Assembly: GCF_012928505.1 (NCBI RefSeq)
Contig: NZ_JABBJN010000030.1
Coordinates: 18,198-82,197 of the forward strand
Direction of reading: 5' to 3'
DNA: 64,000 nucleotides
Source: Achromobacter sp. Bel
Lineage (GTDB): Bacteria > Pseudomonadota > Gammaproteobacteria > Burkholderiales > Burkholderiaceae_B
Shown here: in pieces, positions 62,396 through 64,000 of the stretch
How the letters are laid out: every line of letters begins with the position of its first letter
Position numbering within the stretch: the stretch's first letter is position 1
Notes under the pieces: generated by a model
What the model was told of the DNA's origin: nothing
Database searches by the model: none
What the model saw: only the letters and a program-made list of their open reading frames with translations
Program-made: the position numbers and the translations under genes

Positions 62396-63121
62396 ATGCC
62401 GCTAGACCATCTTCCCCGTCCTCAATGGCTCACCTTCGACTGCTACGGCACGTTGATCCAATGGGACGAAGGCTTGCAAGCCTCCGTCTCCCGCATCCTG
62501 GCGGCCAGTTCCCGCATCCTGGCGGCCAGTTCCGACGCACCGACGCCGGCGCAATTCTTGCAGGTGTACGACGAACACGAACACCGCTTGGAGCGGACCC
62601 CGCCGCACCGCAGCTTTGCGGACATCACGCGGGAATCGCTGCGTCTGACGATGCGGGACGTAGGCCTTGCGTATCGTCCGGAAGACGCGGAAATGCTGAC
62701 GAGCAGCATCTCCGCCATGCCTCCCTTCCCCGAGGTCGTAGACACGCTGGCCGCCCTGAAGCAGGCCGGCTTCCGGCTATGCATTATCTCCAATACCGAC
62801 GACCAGATCATCGCGGGCAACGTCGCGCAGTTGGGCGGTCATATCGACCGCGTCATCACCGCCGAGCAGGCAGGCGCCTATAAACCGTCGCGCAAAATCT
62901 TCGCCCACGCCCACCATAGCCTTGGCGTCACACCGGACGAGGTGGTGCATATCTGCGCCAGCCCCCATCTGGACCATGCCGCCGCCCGGGACATCGGCTT
63001 TCGCTGCGTGTGGATCGACCGCGGTACAGGCCGCCAACGCTTGCCGGACTATCGCCCAGACGCTACCGTACCCACTTTGGACCGCGTACCAGGCCTGTTC
63101 CGCGACGCCGGCTGGCTTTGA
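62396..63121 (+). CDS. Haloacid dehalogenase type II family protein
   Basis: 241 residues. Motif I WLTFDCYGTLIQWD with nucleophile Asp15, motif II LCIISNTDDQ, motif III Lys in AYKPSRKIF, and a final loop HICASPHLDHAAARDIGFRCVWID like that of L-2-haloacid dehalogenases. Cytosolic hydrolase for 2-haloacids or a phosphate ester. GAGGAAA precedes the ATG. A perfect 21-bp tandem duplication lies in the cap region. First gene of a likely pair with the class II aldolase, under the divergent LysR. Confidence 0.9.
   Translation: MPLDHLPRPQWLTFDCYGTLIQWDEGLQASVSRILAASSRILAASSDAPTPAQFLQVYDEHEHRLERTPPHRSFADITRESLRLTMRDVGLAYRPEDAEMLTSSISAMPPFPEVVDTLAALKQAGFRLCIISNTDDQIIAGNVAQLGGHIDRVITAEQAGAYKPSRKIFAHAHHSLGVTPDEVVHICASPHLDHAAARDIGFRCVWIDRGTGRQRLPDYRPDATVPTLDRVPGLFRDAGWL
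62489..62530. repeat. Perfect 21-bp tandem duplication inside the HAD gene
   Basis: 62489-62509 and 62510-62530 are identical and in frame, giving SRILAAS twice in a row in the protein. The second copy is followed by Ser-Asp. It lies in the helical cap, so length change may be tolerated. Typical of recent replication slippage. Confidence 0.9.
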
Positions 63122-63161
63122 ACGGGGCGCGCCTCCCCTTACTTAACCCTTGAAGGCAGTC

Positions 63162-63902
63162 ATGAATCAAGAACCCCGCTTCGCGGACGCCCTTTTTCAC
63201 GCCGAACCCGTTGCCGCGCTTCGCGCAGATCTGGCGCTTGCTCTGCGGGCGGCTGCCGCACACGGCCTGGGGGAAGGCGTGTGCAACCATTTCAGCGTTG
63301 CGCTTCCCGGCGATCCAGATCATTTCCTACTCAACCCGCGCGGCCTGATGTGGAATGAAGTGCAGGCCGACGACATCGTGCTGATCGACGCTCATGGCAA
63401 TAAGTTGGCCGGACGCCACGAAGTGGAGCCCACCGCCATGTTCATCCATGCCGCCATCCACCGTATCGCCGGCAAGGCCTGTGTCCTGCACACGCACATG
63501 CCCTATGCCACGGCATTGACGCTGACGTCCGATCGCGGGCTGGACACCACGTTGTCGCAGAACGCCATGCGCTTTCACGGGCGACTGGCAATCGACGAAA
63601 ACTACAACGGCCTGGCGCTGGATGTCAGTGAAGGGGAACGCATCGCCCATGCGATGCAAGGCGCAGATATCGTTTTCCTGGGCAACCACGGTGTCGTCGT
63701 CTGCGGAGAACGTCTGGATTACGCCTACGATGATCTCTTTTTCCTCGAACGCGCCTGTACCGCACAGGTCCTGGCCCAATCCACCGGACGGCCCCTTAAG
63801 CCCGTTGACACCGCTATCGCCGGCAAGGTCGCTGCGCAGATTCAAAGCGAACGCCTGCAATCCGAACTGTTCTTCGCCGCGCTACGCCGCCAACTGCCCT
63901 GA
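63162..63902 (+). CDS. Class II aldolase/adducin family protein
   Basis: 246 residues. GLGEGVCNHFSVALPGD and LLNPRGLMWNEVQADDIVLID are the family's start; HEVEPTAMFIHAAIHR gives the catalytic Glu, and CVLHTHMPYATALTLT and FLGNHGVVVCGE supply His ligands of the zinc site. Aldolases of this fold cleave phosphorylated or oxidised sugars; others are decarboxylases. The ATG at 63162 has GAAGG upstream; a TTG four codons earlier is less likely. It follows the HAD gene by 40 bp, in the same unit. Confidence 0.9.
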   Translation: MNQEPRFADALFHAEPVAALRADLALALRAAAAHGLGEGVCNHFSVALPGDPDHFLLNPRGLMWNEVQADDIVLIDAHGNKLAGRHEVEPTAMFIHAAIHRIAGKACVLHTHMPYATALTLTSDRGLDTTLSQNAMRFHGRLAIDENYNGLALDVSEGERIAHAMQGADIVFLGNHGVVVCGERLDYAYDDLFFLERACTAQVLAQSTGRPLKPVDTAIAGKVAAQIQSERLQSELFFAALRRQLP

Positions 63903-63950
63903 ACGCGTCGCCCTGATTGTATTGGCCCGACTTCCCTCGAGATCAAAACA

Positions 63951-63988
63951 AAACCCCCTCGCGGCGCCAGCCGCGAGGGGGTTTCTTT
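63951..63988. terminator. Bidirectional intrinsic terminator
   Basis: AAACCCCCTCGCGGC (63951-63965), loop GCCA, GCCGCGAGGGGGTTT (63970-63984), then CTTT. A perfect 15-bp stem about 50 bp after the aldolase stop. Confidence 0.92.
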
Positions 63989-64000
63989 AATTCAAATCCC

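Overview
The window reads as chromosomal DNA of a GC-rich betaproteobacterium, most likely Alcaligenaceae (Achromobacter/Bordetella type). The main reasons are two periplasmic Bug-family (tripartite tricarboxylate receptor) proteins, the block leuS-lptE-holA-proA, rpmB-rpmG, an HU protein with a histone-H1-like Lys/Ala tail, several LysR regulators beside catabolic genes, and very high GC at third codon positions. I see no rRNA, tRNA, CRISPR array, insertion sequence, phage gene or plasmid function. The assignment to genus is inference.

Layout. 1-7122: end of an MFS exporter, a VOC protein, a Bug receptor divergent from a LysR regulator with a palindromic operator between them, and a hydantoinase/oxoprolinase A-B pair. 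7224-10622: Ca2+/H+ antiporter-like protein and an envelope/stress group (small disordered protein, BON protein with a Tyr/Gly-rich low-complexity region, DUF4142 protein, small membrane protein). 10687-13330: GH15 glucosidase/trehalase coupled to a glucose 1-dehydrogenase. 13681-15956: alpha/beta hydrolase, Rnk/Gre-like factor, NAD(P)-binding protein.

15944-25785 is the most coherent catabolic block. Seven co-directional genes (acyl-CoA ligase, SCPx-type thiolase, two hot-dog hydratase halves, SDR, acyl-CoA dehydrogenase, second acyl-CoA ligase) follow an AraC-type regulator, and a divergent CaiB/BaiF protein carries the His/Asp/Glu set of alpha-methylacyl-CoA racemase. Together these resemble a bacterial version of the peroxisomal route for 2-methyl-branched acyl chains. 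A second Bug receptor and a tandem-fused 4-oxalocrotonate tautomerase follow.

27422-32565: glycine betaine/proline ABC transporter in the order proX-proW-proV, with strong hairpins between and after the genes, then an AT-rich region and cyclopropane fatty acid synthase. 32685-40610: Bcr/CflA exporter, rpmB-rpmG with a long structured leader, a branched-chain-type ABC system with a fused LivH-LivM permease and no LivF, and a SulP transporter. 40717-46218: PEP-mutase-family lyase, hemerythrin, D-Ala-D-Ala carboxypeptidase, HU/H1 protein, MarR regulator and MFS exporter.

46303-52077 is housekeeping (leuS, lptE, holA, proA). 52239-63902 is mixed metabolism: FAH-type hydratase, two GNAT proteins, amidase, LysR/DHA2 exporter pair, C39-like peptidase, 3-hydroxyacyl-CoA dehydrogenase, a secreted stand-alone protein that looks like an RND-pump porter segment, YchJ, and a LysR/HAD/class II aldolase module. 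The intergenic region of that module holds six degenerate ~37-bp repeats, most carrying a T-N11-A LysR box. A perfect bidirectional terminator closes the window.

All calls come from reading the sequence and remembered family features; no database search was run.
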